Made by a program: the position numbers and the translations under genes. The notes beneath the pieces are model-generated. The model ran no database searches, had not been told where the DNA came from, and saw only the letters and a program-made list of their open reading frames with translations. Below, one piece after another: positions 7,804 through 16,222 of a DNA stretch of 64,000 nucleotides. This DNA comes from Micromonospora sp. NBRC 110009 (GTDB lineage: Bacteria > Actinomycetota > Actinomycetes > Mycobacteriales > Micromonosporaceae), in assembly GCF_030518795.1 (NCBI RefSeq), contig NZ_CP130427.1:4092001-4156000 (forward strand), read 5' to 3'. Position 1 is the first letter of the stretch. Every line of letters starts with the position of its first letter.

Positions 7804-8757
7804 TCAGGCGGTGCTCTCCGCGGCGCGCTCGCGGGCCTCCTGGCGGTCCAGCTCGCGGTCCACCCGGCGGGCCTCCCGCTCGGACTGCTTGATCCACTGA
7901 ACGACCAGCACGGCCAGCATGGTGACGCTGACGAACTCGCCGCCGGCCCACAGGATGCCGCCGGACACCACCTGGTCGTTCTGCGGATCCGACCAGCTCA
8001 GGTGGAGCGACGGGTACCAGTCCCCGCCGAGCAGGGTGGTGCTCTGCATGATCGTGAGCCCGAGCACGGTGTGGAACGGCACGGAGAGCACCATCAGCAG
8101 CGCCCGGGCCGGGTACGGCCAGCGCCCGGGCAGCGGGTCCAGGCCGAGCAGCGGCCAGAAGAACACGCAGCCGGTCAGGATGAAGTGCGCGTGGACCAGC
8201 TCGTGTGCCCACTCGTGCTGCAGGGTGAAGCGGTAGAGGTCGGTGAAGTAGAGCGCGAACGGGTTCACCACGAAGATGGCGAACGCCACCAAGGGGAAGC
8301 TGTAGACCCGCGCGATCCGGCTGTGCACGATCGCCAGCAGCCGCTTGCGGGGCCGCACCGGCAGGGTCCGCAGCGCCAGCGTCATCGGGGCGCCGAGCGC
8401 CAGGAAGATCGGCGCGATCATGGACAGCACCATGTGCTGCACCATGTGCACGGAGAGCAGCGTGGTGTCGTACGCGCCCAGCCCGGAGACCGTGACGGCG
8501 GCGATCCCGCCCAGGCCCGGGACGAGGAAGCAGACCGTCCGGAGCAGCGGCCAGCGGTCGCCGCGCAGCCGGAGCCGGTGGACGCCGTAGAGGTAGAGGG
8601 CGGCGGCGATGACCAGCCCGACGGCGAGCCAGCTGTTCAGCTGGGTCTCGGTGAAGACCCGCGCGATGGTGAACGGTGGCGGGACGGCCTCGCCCCCCGC
8701 CGCGAGGGTCGACGGAGCGACCGAGGTGGCGGCGAAGATCGGATCGACGTGCTGCAC
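7804..8757 (-). CDS. ctaG: Cytochrome c oxidase assembly protein (CtaG, caa3_CtaG family)
   Basis: This 317-residue integral membrane protein has about seven to eight helices and conserved histidine motifs typical of the caa3_CtaG family: MVQHMVLSMIAP, QHEWAHELVHAHF and FHTVLGLTIM. The family is linked to copper insertion into oxidase. A long charged C-terminal tail (SEREARRVDRELDRQE) is probably a cytoplasmic helix. The GTG at 8757 lacks a Shine-Dalgarno but has TACCCT exactly 7 bases upstream, so it is probably leaderless. It is divergent from ctaE, whose start lies only 108 bases away, which fits coordinated expression of assembly factor and oxidase. Confidence 0.9.
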   Translation of the reverse strand: MQHVDPIFAATSVAPSTLAAGGEAVPPPFTIARVFTETQLNSWLAVGLVIAAALYLYGVHRLRLRGDRWPLLRTVCFLVPGLGGIAAVTVSGLGAYDTTLLSVHMVQHMVLSMIAPIFLALGAPMTLALRTLPVRPRKRLLAIVHSRIARVYSFPLVAFAIFVVNPFALYFTDLYRFTLQHEWAHELVHAHFILTGCVFFWPLLGLDPLPGRWPYPARALLMVLSVPFHTVLGLTIMQSTTLLGGDWYPSLHLSWSDPQNDQVVSGGILWAGGEFVSVTMLAVLVVQWIKQSEREARRVDRELDRQEARERAAESTA

Positions 8758-8865
8758 GCTTTTCAGGGTAGGTCAGGCGAAGCGGACGACCCCGATCGGG
8801 CCACTGTCGGCGCAGGTTTGCCACCCCGCTGATCGTCGGTCCCGGTCAAGGGCAATAATGACCGC

Positions 8866-9465
8866 GTGACTGCGGCCCCAGCCATTGACAAGAGCCGGAT
8901 CCACTCCCTGACCCGACCCAACATGGTCAGCGTCGGGACGATCGTGTGGCTCTCCAGCGAACTCATGTTCTTCGCGGCGCTGTTCGCGATGTACTTCTCG
9001 ATCCGCGCGGCGGCGCCGGAGCAGTGGGAGAAGCACACCGAGATCCTGAAGATCCCCTACGCGACCACCTTCACGGTGATCCTGGTGCTCTCCTCGGTGA
9101 CCTGCCAGCTCGGTGTCTTCGCGGCCGAGAAGGGTGACGTCCACGCCCTCCGCCGGTGGTTCACGATCACCTTCGTGATGGGTCTGATCTTCGTGCTCGG
9201 CCAGGCGAACGAGTACCGCAACCTGGTGCACGAGGGCGTGAAGATCAACGCCGACGGGTACGGGTCGATGTTCTACCTGACCACCGGTTTCCACGGCCTG
9301 CACGTGACCGGCGGTCTGATCGCGTTCATCATCTTCATGATCCGCACCACCATGGGCCGGTTCACCCCGGCGCAGGCGACGTCGGCCATCGTCGTGTCCT
9401 ACTACTGGCACTTCGTCGACGTCGTGTGGATCGGGCTCTACGCCATGATCTACTGGCTCCAGTGA
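8866..9465 (+). CDS. ctaE: Cytochrome c oxidase subunit III
   Basis: This 199-residue, five-helix subunit III has the typical SSELMFFAALFAMYFSIRA helix near the N-terminus, the heme-copper oxidase III signature TGFHGLHVTGG, and the C-terminal YYWHFVDVVWIGLYAMIYW. It begins the operon ctaE-qcrC-qcrA-qcrB. The GTG at 8866 has AATAAT 6 bases upstream and only a poor ribosome site, so a leaderless transcript is likely. A GGCGCG/CGCGCC hairpin occurs in the 72-base gap before qcrC. Confidence 0.97.
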   Translation: MTAAPAIDKSRIHSLTRPNMVSVGTIVWLSSELMFFAALFAMYFSIRAAAPEQWEKHTEILKIPYATTFTVILVLSSVTCQLGVFAAEKGDVHALRRWFTITFVMGLIFVLGQANEYRNLVHEGVKINADGYGSMFYLTTGFHGLHVTGGLIAFIIFMIRTTMGRFTPAQATSAIVVSYYWHFVDVVWIGLYAMIYWLQ

Positions 9466-9537
9466 TCTTGGCGCGTCACGTACCGCGCCGCTGCTCCGTC
9501 CCCTGAGACAAGGTCCAACCGGTTAAGGACACAGGTC

Positions 9538-10371
9538 ATGACTTCTGACAACGACCGCCGACGCGGTCTGCTCGCGCGGCTGCGCGGGCGGCCCGTAGCG
9601 CGCAGCAGGGGCCGCCGCCGGCTGGGTGCCGCGGTCCGGCTGGCCGCCGCGCTGATGCTGGCCGGCGGCGCCTACACCGTCTTCGCCCCCGGCGTGCAGG
9701 CGCAGGACAACCCGCCCCTGAGCGCCGCCGCCAACGAGGGCAAGGCGCTGTTCGACGTGAGCTGTGTGACCTGCCACGGTCGCAACGCCCAGGGTGTCGA
9801 GGGACGCGGTCCGAGCCTGATCGGCGTCGGGTCGGCCGCGGTCGAGTTCCAGGTCAGCAGCGGCCGCATGCCGATGGCCCGGCAGGAGGCGCAGGCCCAG
9901 CGCAAGCCGCCGCAGTTCACCGACGAGCAGGCGCGCCAGCTCGGCCAGTACATCCAGGAGCTCGGCGGCGGCCCGCAGCTGCCCGAGGGCAACCTGCGCG
10001 AGGGCGCCAACCTGGCCACCGGTGGCGAGCTGTTCCGGATCAACTGCTCGCAGTGCCACGCCTTCGGCGCCGGCGGCGGTGCGCTCTCCTCGGGCAAGTT
10101 CGCCCCGAGCCTCAAGCCGGCCAGCGACCGGCAGATCTACGCCGCGATGCTGAGCGGCCCGCAGAACATGCCGGTGTTCGGCGACAACCAGATCACTCCG
10201 GAGCAGAAGGCGGACATCATCGCCTACATCCAGGAGACCCTGAAGCACGACCAGGACCAGGGCGGTTTCAACCTGGGCCGGTACGGCCCGTCGACCGAGG
10301 GCCTGGCGGCCTTCCTGGTCGGCATCGTCGCGCTGGTCTTCACGAGCCTGTGGATTGCGGGCAAGTCGTGA
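9538..10371 (+). CDS. qcrC: Diheme cytochrome c subunit of the bcc complex
   Basis: This 277-residue subunit has an N-terminal membrane anchor after an arginine-rich leader and two class I cytochrome domains with heme motifs CVTCH (Cys76, Cys79, His80) and CSQCH (Cys170, Cys173, His174). Likely axial methionines are in GRMPMA and PQNMPVF. A C-terminal helix (GLAAFLVGIVALVFTSLWIAG) anchors it again. In Actinobacteria this protein hands electrons directly to CtaC, so no soluble cytochrome c is needed. The ATG has AAGGA about 8 bases upstream. Confidence 0.97.
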   Translation: MTSDNDRRRGLLARLRGRPVARSRGRRRLGAAVRLAAALMLAGGAYTVFAPGVQAQDNPPLSAAANEGKALFDVSCVTCHGRNAQGVEGRGPSLIGVGSAAVEFQVSSGRMPMARQEAQAQRKPPQFTDEQARQLGQYIQELGGGPQLPEGNLREGANLATGGELFRINCSQCHAFGAGGGALSSGKFAPSLKPASDRQIYAAMLSGPQNMPVFGDNQITPEQKADIIAYIQETLKHDQDQGGFNLGRYGPSTEGLAAFLVGIVALVFTSLWIAGKS

Positions 10372-10438
10372 CCGAGCGGATCATTCGTTTCAGTGCTGTG
10401 GCGCCGACCCCCGACGCCACCCGTAGCGAGGTGACGGC

Positions 10439-11527
10439 ATGAGCACCCACACCGAGCACCAGGCCCCGCAGGGCCGGGAGCCGCTCGACGTGAACGACCC
10501 CCGACTCTCCCGGTTCGACATCGTCGAGGAGGGTGCGCGGCGGGACGACATCGAGATCGTCCACTACGAGGAGCAGGTCGTCCCGGGCAGCAAGGCGGAG
10601 CGTCGGCTGACCCGCACGGTCGCCGCGATGTTCCTGCTGACCGGCCTGGCCGCGACCGCCTTCCTGATCATCTACATCTGGTGGCCCTGGCGGTACGAGG
10701 CCGGCCGCGGCGGCGACAAGTTCTACACCCCGCTGCTCGGCCTGACCCTCGGGCTCGCGCTCCTGGGCATCGGCTTCGGCATCCTCACCTGGGGCAAGAA
10801 GCTGCTGCCCAAGGAGGTCTCGATCCAGGACCGGCACGACCAGCCGGGCTCCCCGGAGGAGCGCCGGATCACCGGCGAGACCATGCTCTACCTGGCCGAC
10901 GAGATGGGCGTCCGACGCCGGCCGCTGCTCGGCCTCTCGCTGCTCGCCGGCCTGGTGCCGGTCGGTGCGGTCGCCGCGGCGCCGCTGGTCGGTGGCCTGA
11001 TCTCCGACCCGCACAAGAACAACCAGATGTTCACGACCGGGTTCAAGCCGGCCGCGGACGGCAAGAAGATCCGGCTGGTCCGCGAGGACGGCCGGCCGAT
11101 CCGCCCGGCGGACGTCAGCGTCGGTGGCCAGCTCACCGTCTTCCCGGGCATCGACGGCGGGGTGAGCAACAAGCACGCCGACTCGCCGACCCTGCTGATC
11201 CACCTGCGGGAGGACGACGCGCAGAAGTCCCGCGCGGCCAACTCCCGGATCGGCCACGGCGACTACATGTGGGGCAACTTCGCGGCGTTCTCCAAGATCT
11301 GCACGCACGCCGGCTGCCCGGCCAGCCTGTACGAGCAGCAGACCAACCGCCTGCTCTGCCCCTGCCACCAGTCGCAGTTCCACATCACCGACAACGCCAA
11401 GCCGATCTTCGGCCCGGCCAACCGGCCGCTCCCGCAGCTGCCGATCGAGGTGGACGAAGAGGGCTTCTTCGTGGCGAAGTCCGACTACACCGAGACCATC
11501 GGTCCCGACTTCTGGGAGCGGCCATGA
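10439..11527 (+). CDS. qcrA: Rieske iron-sulfur subunit of the bcc complex
   Basis: This 362-residue protein has three N-terminal membrane helices (about 62-82, 100-120 and 160-185), as expected for the actinobacterial form, and a C-terminal Rieske domain. The 2Fe-2S ligands are Cys288 and His290 in CTHAGC and Cys307 and His310 in CPCH; Cys293 and Cys309 would form the disulfide. Its stop overlaps the qcrB ATG (ATGA at 11524-11527). A 67-base gap separates it from qcrC. Confidence 0.97.
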   Translation: MSTHTEHQAPQGREPLDVNDPRLSRFDIVEEGARRDDIEIVHYEEQVVPGSKAERRLTRTVAAMFLLTGLAATAFLIIYIWWPWRYEAGRGGDKFYTPLLGLTLGLALLGIGFGILTWGKKLLPKEVSIQDRHDQPGSPEERRITGETMLYLADEMGVRRRPLLGLSLLAGLVPVGAVAAAPLVGGLISDPHKNNQMFTTGFKPAADGKKIRLVREDGRPIRPADVSVGGQLTVFPGIDGGVSNKHADSPTLLIHLREDDAQKSRAANSRIGHGDYMWGNFAAFSKICTHAGCPASLYEQQTNRLLCPCHQSQFHITDNAKPIFGPANRPLPQLPIEVDEEGFFVAKSDYTETIGPDFWERP

Positions 11528-13146
11528 AGCGCCGAAAGTTTGACGTAGCAGCGCTGCCGGCCAAGACCGCCGGAGCGCTGGACGACCGGTTCCAGGCGGC
11601 CACCCCGCTGCGGAAGCTGCTGAACAAGGTCTTCCCGGACCACTGGTCCTTCCTGCTGGGCGAGATCGCGCTCTTCTCGTTCATCGTCCTGCTGCTGACG
11701 GGGACGTTCCTGACGTTCTTCTTCGAGCCGGCGATGACCGAGGTGGTCTACGACGGCAGCTACGCCCCGCTGCGGGGCACGCCGATGTCCGCCGCGTACG
11801 CCTCCAGCCTGGACCTGTCGTTCGACGTCCGGGGTGGCCTGATCATGCGGCAGATGCACCACTGGGCCGCGCTGCTGTTCATGGCCTCGATCGTGGTGCA
11901 CATGCTGCGCGTCTTCTTCACCGGCGCGTTCCGCAAGCCGCGGGAGACCAACTGGATCATCGGCTCGCTGCTGTTCTGGGTCGGCTTCCTCGCCGGTTTC
12001 AGCGGCTACTCGCTGCCGGACGACGCGCTCTCCGGCACCGGTCTGCGGATCGCCTCCGGCATCATGCTGTCGATCCCGGTGATCGGCTCCTGGGTCACCT
12101 CGTCGATCTTCGGCGGGGAGTTCCCCGGCACGGTCATCATCAGCCGGTTCTTCATCGCCCACGTGCTGCTCATCCCGGCGGCGCTGGTGGCGCTGATCAG
12201 CGTCCACCTGGGCCTGGTCTTCAAGCAGAAGCACACCCAGTGGCCCGGCCCCGGCCGGACCAACGAGAACGTGGTCGGCGAGCGGATGTTCCCGCGCTAC
12301 GCGCTCAAGCAGGGCGGCTTCTTCATGGTCGTCTTCGGCGTGATCGCGCTGATGGGTGGCCTCTTCCAGATCAACCCGATCTGGTACTTCGGCCCGTACG
12401 AGGCGTGGACCGTGTCGGCCGCCAGCCAGCCCGACTGGTACGTCATGTTCCTGGACGGCTCGACCCGACTCATGCCGGCCTGGGAGATCAGCATCCCGAT
12501 CGGCGACGGGTACGTCATCCCGCCGCTGTTCTGGCCGACGGTCGTGCTCCCGGGCATCCTCGTCGGGATCTCCCTGCTCTACCCGTTCGTGGAGGCCCGC
12601 CGCCTGAAGGACTACCGCCATCACAACCTGCTCCAGCGGCCCCGGGACGTTCCGGCCCGGACCGCGGCGGGCGCGATGGCCGTGGCCTTCTTCATCGTGC
12701 TGACCCTGTCGGGTGGCAACGACGTCATCGCCGACAAGTTCCACATCAGCTTGAACGCGATGACCTGGGCCGGCCGCGTCGGCCTGCTGGTGCTCCCGCC
12801 GCTGGCCTACTACGTCGTCTACCGGGTCTGCCTGGGTCTCCAGCAGCACGACCGGGAGGTGCTGGCCCACGGCGTGGAGACCGGCATCATCAAGCGGCTG
12901 CCGGACGGCCGGTTCGTCGAGGTTCACCAGCCGCTCACCGCGGCCCACGACGGGCACGGCGAGCTGGACTACGTCGGCTGGGTCGTGCCCAAGAAGATGA
13001 ACCGGCTCGGTGCCCTCGGCCCGGCGATCCGGGGCTTCTTCTACCCGATCGAGAAGCCGGCCGAGGCGCCGGTCTCGCCGGGGCACCCGCCGGTCGAGCC
13101 CCGGCCGGAGCGGGAGGAGATCGGCAGCGGCGAGAGCCGTCGCTGA
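11524..13146 (+). CDS. qcrB: Cytochrome b subunit of the bcc complex
   Basis: This 540-residue cytochrome b carries hemes bL and bH and both quinone sites. It has eight or more hydrophobic helices, heme-ligand histidine pairs (MRQMHHWAALLFMASIVVHMLRVF and the later FIAHVLLIPAALVALISVHLGL), and the Qo-site PDWY motif (PEWY in many other bacteria) in SQPDWYVMF. The charged Pro/Glu-rich C-terminal extension is typical of actinobacteria. In mycobacteria this subunit is the target of drugs such as telacebec, from general knowledge. Translation starts at the ATG overlapping the qcrA stop. It is the last gene of the operon and is followed by a long terminator. Confidence 0.97.
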   Translation: MKRRKFDVAALPAKTAGALDDRFQAATPLRKLLNKVFPDHWSFLLGEIALFSFIVLLLTGTFLTFFFEPAMTEVVYDGSYAPLRGTPMSAAYASSLDLSFDVRGGLIMRQMHHWAALLFMASIVVHMLRVFFTGAFRKPRETNWIIGSLLFWVGFLAGFSGYSLPDDALSGTGLRIASGIMLSIPVIGSWVTSSIFGGEFPGTVIISRFFIAHVLLIPAALVALISVHLGLVFKQKHTQWPGPGRTNENVVGERMFPRYALKQGGFFMVVFGVIALMGGLFQINPIWYFGPYEAWTVSAASQPDWYVMFLDGSTRLMPAWEISIPIGDGYVIPPLFWPTVVLPGILVGISLLYPFVEARRLKDYRHHNLLQRPRDVPARTAAGAMAVAFFIVLTLSGGNDVIADKFHISLNAMTWAGRVGLLVLPPLAYYVVYRVCLGLQQHDREVLAHGVETGIIKRLPDGRFVEVHQPLTAAHDGHGELDYVGWVVPKKMNRLGALGPAIRGFFYPIEKPAEAPVSPGHPPVEPRPEREEIGSGESRR

Positions 13147-13164
13147 CCCGCCCTGCACTGCTGA

Positions 13165-13201
13165 CCGTGGCGCCCGCCGGATCCTCCGGCGGGCGCCACG
13201 G
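13165..13201 (+). terminator. Terminator of the ctaE-qcrCAB operon
   Basis: A perfect 17-bp stem (13165-13181 with 13185-13201) with a 3-base loop lies 18 bases after the qcrB stop. There is no T tract. Confidence 0.85.
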
Positions 13202-13355
13202 CCGTTTCCGGCTCCTTCGTCCCGTCCGCCCCGTGACGGGACCGGCGGTCCCGCTCCGCCACGTCGCCGCCCCCCGGCACGGACGGGTGGAATCGCAGGA
13301 ATAACCCCGGTCAGCCGGGTATCCGTGCGGTCCAACGTCTCAAGGGGGGGAAAGC

Positions 13356-14030
13356 ATGTTGGGAATCAAACGCCTGGGCCTGCTGGCCGCGCTGGTGCTG
13401 GTCGGGCTGGCGCCCGCCACCGCGGCGCAGGCGGCGGCCCAGCCGTCGACGCAGGACACCCAGTACCTGCAGGCGTTGCACCAGGTCAACCTGTTCGAGA
13501 TCACCACCGGTAACCTGGCGCAGCAGAAGGGCCGGAACCAGCAGGTCAAGGACCTGGGCAAGATGTTCGTGACGGACCACACCCAGCTGGACCAGACGGT
13601 CAAGAGCACCGCGCAGCAGCTGACCGTGCAGTTGCCGTCCGAACCGACCAGCGACCAGCAGAAGGTCATCAACAAGCTGAACAACCTCAGCGGCGCCGAG
13701 TTCGACAAGGCGTGGGTGACCGCCCAGCTGGCCGGCCACGTCCAGGCCATCCAGGCCACGCAGACCGAGATCTCGCAGGGTTCGGAGCAGTCGGTGGTCC
13801 AGTTGGCCCAGGACGCCCTGCCGGTGCTCCAGGCGCACCTCGACGCGTTGACGGCCCTGGCCCAGACCCTGGGCGTTCCCGTCCCGCAGACCAGCGCCAG
13901 CGGCACGGCCAGCCCGGGCGGCACCACGTCGCCGGGTCCGGGCGGCACCGAGTCCCCGGCTCCGGGCGGCACCACCACCGAGTCGCCGGCCCCGAGCACC
14001 ACCGAGGCTCCGGCGCCGAGCCAGAGCTGA
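13356..14030 (+). CDS. Secreted DUF4142 protein
   Basis: This 224-residue protein has a clear signal peptide (MLGIKRLGLLAALVLVGLAP, cleavage near AAQA-AAQ) and a helical DUF4142 domain containing DTQYLQALHQVNLFEITTGN and KDLGKMFVTDHTQLD. A C-terminal tail of Ser/Thr/Pro/Gly repeats (TSPGPGGTESPAPGG type) looks like a flexible extracellular or wall-spanning segment. DUF4142 has a ferritin-like four-helix appearance but no known activity. A purine-rich AAGGGGGGGAAAG site precedes the ATG. It stands alone after the qcr terminator. Confidence 0.85.
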   Translation: MLGIKRLGLLAALVLVGLAPATAAQAAAQPSTQDTQYLQALHQVNLFEITTGNLAQQKGRNQQVKDLGKMFVTDHTQLDQTVKSTAQQLTVQLPSEPTSDQQKVINKLNNLSGAEFDKAWVTAQLAGHVQAIQATQTEISQGSEQSVVQLAQDALPVLQAHLDALTALAQTLGVPVPQTSASGTASPGGTTSPGPGGTESPAPGGTTTESPAPSTTEAPAPSQS

Positions 14031-14091
14031 CGCGCACGGTCGACAGTGGCCGGTCCGTCCCTCCCGGGGCGGGCCGGCCGCCGCGTACCGG

Positions 14092-14379
14092 TCAGTCGGC
14101 GTTGGCCAGCCCGATCGCGAACGCCTCCTCCAGGTCGTGCTGGGAGTACGCCCGGAACGCGATGTGCGACTCGGTGTTGAGCACCCCCGGCACCTTCGAG
14201 ATGCTCCCGGCGATGACCTGGGCGATCTGCTCGAACTCCCGGACCCGCACGATGGCGATCAGGTCGACGTGCCCGGCGACCGAGTAGACCTCGCTGACGC
14301 CGGGCAGGTTGGCCAGGGTCTCGGCCACCTCGGGGATGGAGTCGGTGGCGCAGTCGATCAGCACGATCGCGGTGATCAC
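14092..14379 (-). CDS. Stand-alone Lrp/AsnC ligand-binding (RAM) domain protein
   Basis: This 95-residue protein is only the effector-binding half of Lrp/AsnC regulators, with no DNA-binding domain. The alpha-beta fold is visible in ITAIVLIDCATDSIPEVAETL, LPGVSEVYSVAGHVDLIAIV and VPGVLNTESHIAFRAYS. Such proteins form ring-like oligomers that bind amino acids and may pair with a full-length Lrp. The GTG at 14379 has GGAG about 11 bases upstream. Convergent with the DUF4142 gene. The ligand is unknown. Confidence 0.88.
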   Translation of the reverse strand: MITAIVLIDCATDSIPEVAETLANLPGVSEVYSVAGHVDLIAIVRVREFEQIAQVIAGSISKVPGVLNTESHIAFRAYSQHDLEEAFAIGLANAD

Positions 14380-14431
14380 GGGACATTTCTCCGTTCGTCG
14401 GCGTCGTGGCCCATGCTAGAGGCTTCCGCGG

Positions 14432-15637
14432 TCACGCCGTCCCCGGCCGGGCGATCCGGCCCGCCGGGACCGTCAGGTCGTCACCGGCGCGGATCGCGTC
14501 GGTGAGCCGCTCGCCCTCGCGAACCGTCGCGCCCGGCCAGACCACCGCCCGGGTGACCGCGCCGCGGACCGTCGCCCCCGCGCCGACCACCGCCCGGTGC
14601 ACCCGGCCGGTCACCGTGGCGGCCGGGTGCACCAGGCTGCCGTCGCCGGCCGCGTGCAGGTTGGCGGCCAGATAGTCGGCCGGGGTGCCGGTGTCGTAGA
14701 AGACGCCCCGGTAGGGCACCACCGTCAGCGCGCCGGCCGCCTCCGCCGGCCGCCACACCGCCCGGACCAGGTCCCCGACGGTCGCCGGCAGGTCCCGGAC
14801 CAGCCGCCAGGGCAGCAGCGAGAACCCGACGAACCGGTGGCCGCTGAAGGTGCCGGGGGCCGCCGGGTCGTCGGCCGGCTGGCCGAGCAGGCGTACGCTC
14901 CGCCCGTCCCAGCCGTCCAGCAGCGCGGCCACGTCCGGTCCCGGCGGGGTGTCGGGATCGGCCAGGTACGCGTCGGCGTTGCCGACCAGCACGCCCCGGC
15001 CGGCGATCCAGTCCCGGAGGTTGCCCAGCCCGCCGGCGGTGCCGAGCGGGTCACCCGGCTCGACCGACAGGTGGGCCCGGGACCCGACCCGGGCCACCAC
15101 CTGGTCGCCCAGGTAGCAGGCGTTGACCGCGACCCGCTCGGGGCCGACCAGGCCGAGCCCGGCGAGGCGGTCCAGGGCCCGGTCCAGCAGCGGCACGTTG
15201 CCGACCGGGCAGAGCGCCTTGGGCACCCGCTCGGTCAGGGGTCGCAGCCGGGTGCCCTCGCCGGCGGCGAGCACCACCGCGCAGACGTCCACCTCCGCCC
15301 GCCAGCCGGGCCCGGCCCCGCCGGCGCCGCGCGCCGCCGTCGCGCCACCCACGGCGCCCGGACGGTCAGGGTGGTTCGGGCCCCCGGGTCGGCCCGGGCC
15401 GGCCGGGGCGTCGGGGCCGTCAGGGCTGCGCCGGCCCTCGGGAGCAGCCGGGCCGCCGTGGCTCGCCGGGTTGGCGGTGCCGGACGGGCCGGGCAGGCCG
15501 TCCGGCCCGTCCGGGGCGGTGGGCCGCTCCCCGGCGGCCGGGCCCGTGCCGGCGCGACCGGCCGGGCCGGCGGGGCGACTCGGGCCGGCGGGGCCGGTGG
15601 AGCCTCGCGCGCCGCCGGGGCGGCCGCGGCCGGTCAC
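14432..15637 (-). CDS. NDP-sugar nucleotidyltransferase with Gly/Pro-rich N-terminal extension
   Basis: The catalytic part (about residues 116-401) is a nucleotidyltransferase of the mannose-1-phosphate guanylyltransferase/glucose-1-phosphate type. It has the nucleotide loop VLAAGEGTRLRPLTERVPKA, LGTAGGLGN and GNADAYL, then a short left-handed beta-helix repeat region (TVTGRVHRAVVGAGATVRGA). The first 115 residues are low-complexity Gly-Pro-Ala with no fold. I keep this long form because its GTG overlaps the upstream NUDIX stop by four bases (GTGA), a coupling signal seen repeatedly here. A GTG at 15292 would give a conventional 286-residue enzyme, but its purine tract abuts the start with no spacing. 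The sugar is not determinable. Confidence 0.75.
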   Translation of the reverse strand: MTGRGRPGGARGSTGPAGPSRPAGPAGRAGTGPAAGERPTAPDGPDGLPGPSGTANPASHGGPAAPEGRRSPDGPDAPAGPGRPGGPNHPDRPGAVGGATAARGAGGAGPGWRAEVDVCAVVLAAGEGTRLRPLTERVPKALCPVGNVPLLDRALDRLAGLGLVGPERVAVNACYLGDQVVARVGSRAHLSVEPGDPLGTAGGLGNLRDWIAGRGVLVGNADAYLADPDTPPGPDVAALLDGWDGRSVRLLGQPADDPAAPGTFSGHRFVGFSLLPWRLVRDLPATVGDLVRAVWRPAEAAGALTVVPYRGVFYDTGTPADYLAANLHAAGDGSLVHPAATVTGRVHRAVVGAGATVRGAVTRAVVWPGATVREGERLTDAIRAGDDLTVPAGRIARPGTA

Positions 15638-16173
15638 GCCGCCGGCGGCGTCGCCGGCGGCACCTCGCCGGCGCGCGGGCCGATGCCGTAGTAGGCGAGC
15701 AGGTTGGCGGTGGCCCGGCTCAGCCGGGGCAGCTCGTCGAGCGGGTGCCAGGCCGCCTCGAAGACCTCCGCGCCGTCCACCGTCAGTTCGGTCGTCGAGG
15801 CCGGCACCTCGGTCTCGAAGACCACGTCCACCCAGCCCTTGGCGTGCACCACCGCGTTCGGCACGGCCGGCCGGAGCCGGTCGGGGGAGAGCCGGATGCC
15901 GGACTCCTCGTACAGCTCGCGGGCCGCGCCGACCACCGGCGCCTCACCGCGTTGCAGCAGCCCGGCCGGGAGGGTCCAGCTGTAGCCGGGCGGCTGGCGC
16001 AGCAGCAGGATGCGCCCCGCGCCCTCGGCTTCGGTGTCCCGGACCAGCGCCACCGCGCCGACGATGTACTTCGGCACGGCCAGCCGGACCAGCCGGCGCC
16101 GCAGCGGGACGGGCAGCCGGTAGAAGAGCTGGTAGCCGAGGGCCCGTCCGGTGGCACGCGCGCGGGGGATCAT
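15634..16173 (-). CDS. NUDIX hydrolase
   Basis: This 179-residue protein has a complete Nudix box, GLLQRGEAPVVGAARELYEESGI (GX5EX7REUXEEXGU), at about residues 71-93. It follows a basic amphipathic N-terminus (LFYRLPVPLRRRLVRLAVPKYIVG) that might touch membrane. The Nudix box marks a hydrolase of a nucleoside diphosphate linked to another moiety; the substrate is unknown. The ATG at 16173 has TAGCCT 7 bases upstream and no ribosome site, so a leaderless mRNA is likely. It is coupled to the nucleotidyltransferase gene, which suggests control of a nucleotide-sugar pool. Confidence 0.9.
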   Translation of the reverse strand: MIPRARATGRALGYQLFYRLPVPLRRRLVRLAVPKYIVGAVALVRDTEAEGAGRILLLRQPPGYSWTLPAGLLQRGEAPVVGAARELYEESGIRLSPDRLRPAVPNAVVHAKGWVDVVFETEVPASTTELTVDGAEVFEAAWHPLDELPRLSRATANLLAYYGIGPRAGEVPPATPPAA

Positions 16174-16222
16174 GCCTGTAAGGCTAGTGGCCGGGCGGCC
16201 GGCCCGTACCAGCGGCGGTGGC

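Noticed and set aside
11485..13335. Long antisense frames opposite qcrB, glkA, the cyclase and other genes
   Set aside because: They have no domains, extreme Arg/Pro/Ala/His composition, and lie opposite genes with clear family motifs. They reflect GC-skewed codon positions.
15300..15637. GGCCGG-rich repeats as a mobile or intergenic repeat element
   Set aside because: No ends, no duplication elsewhere in the window, and the region continues the nucleotidyltransferase frame as Gly/Pro/Ala codons.
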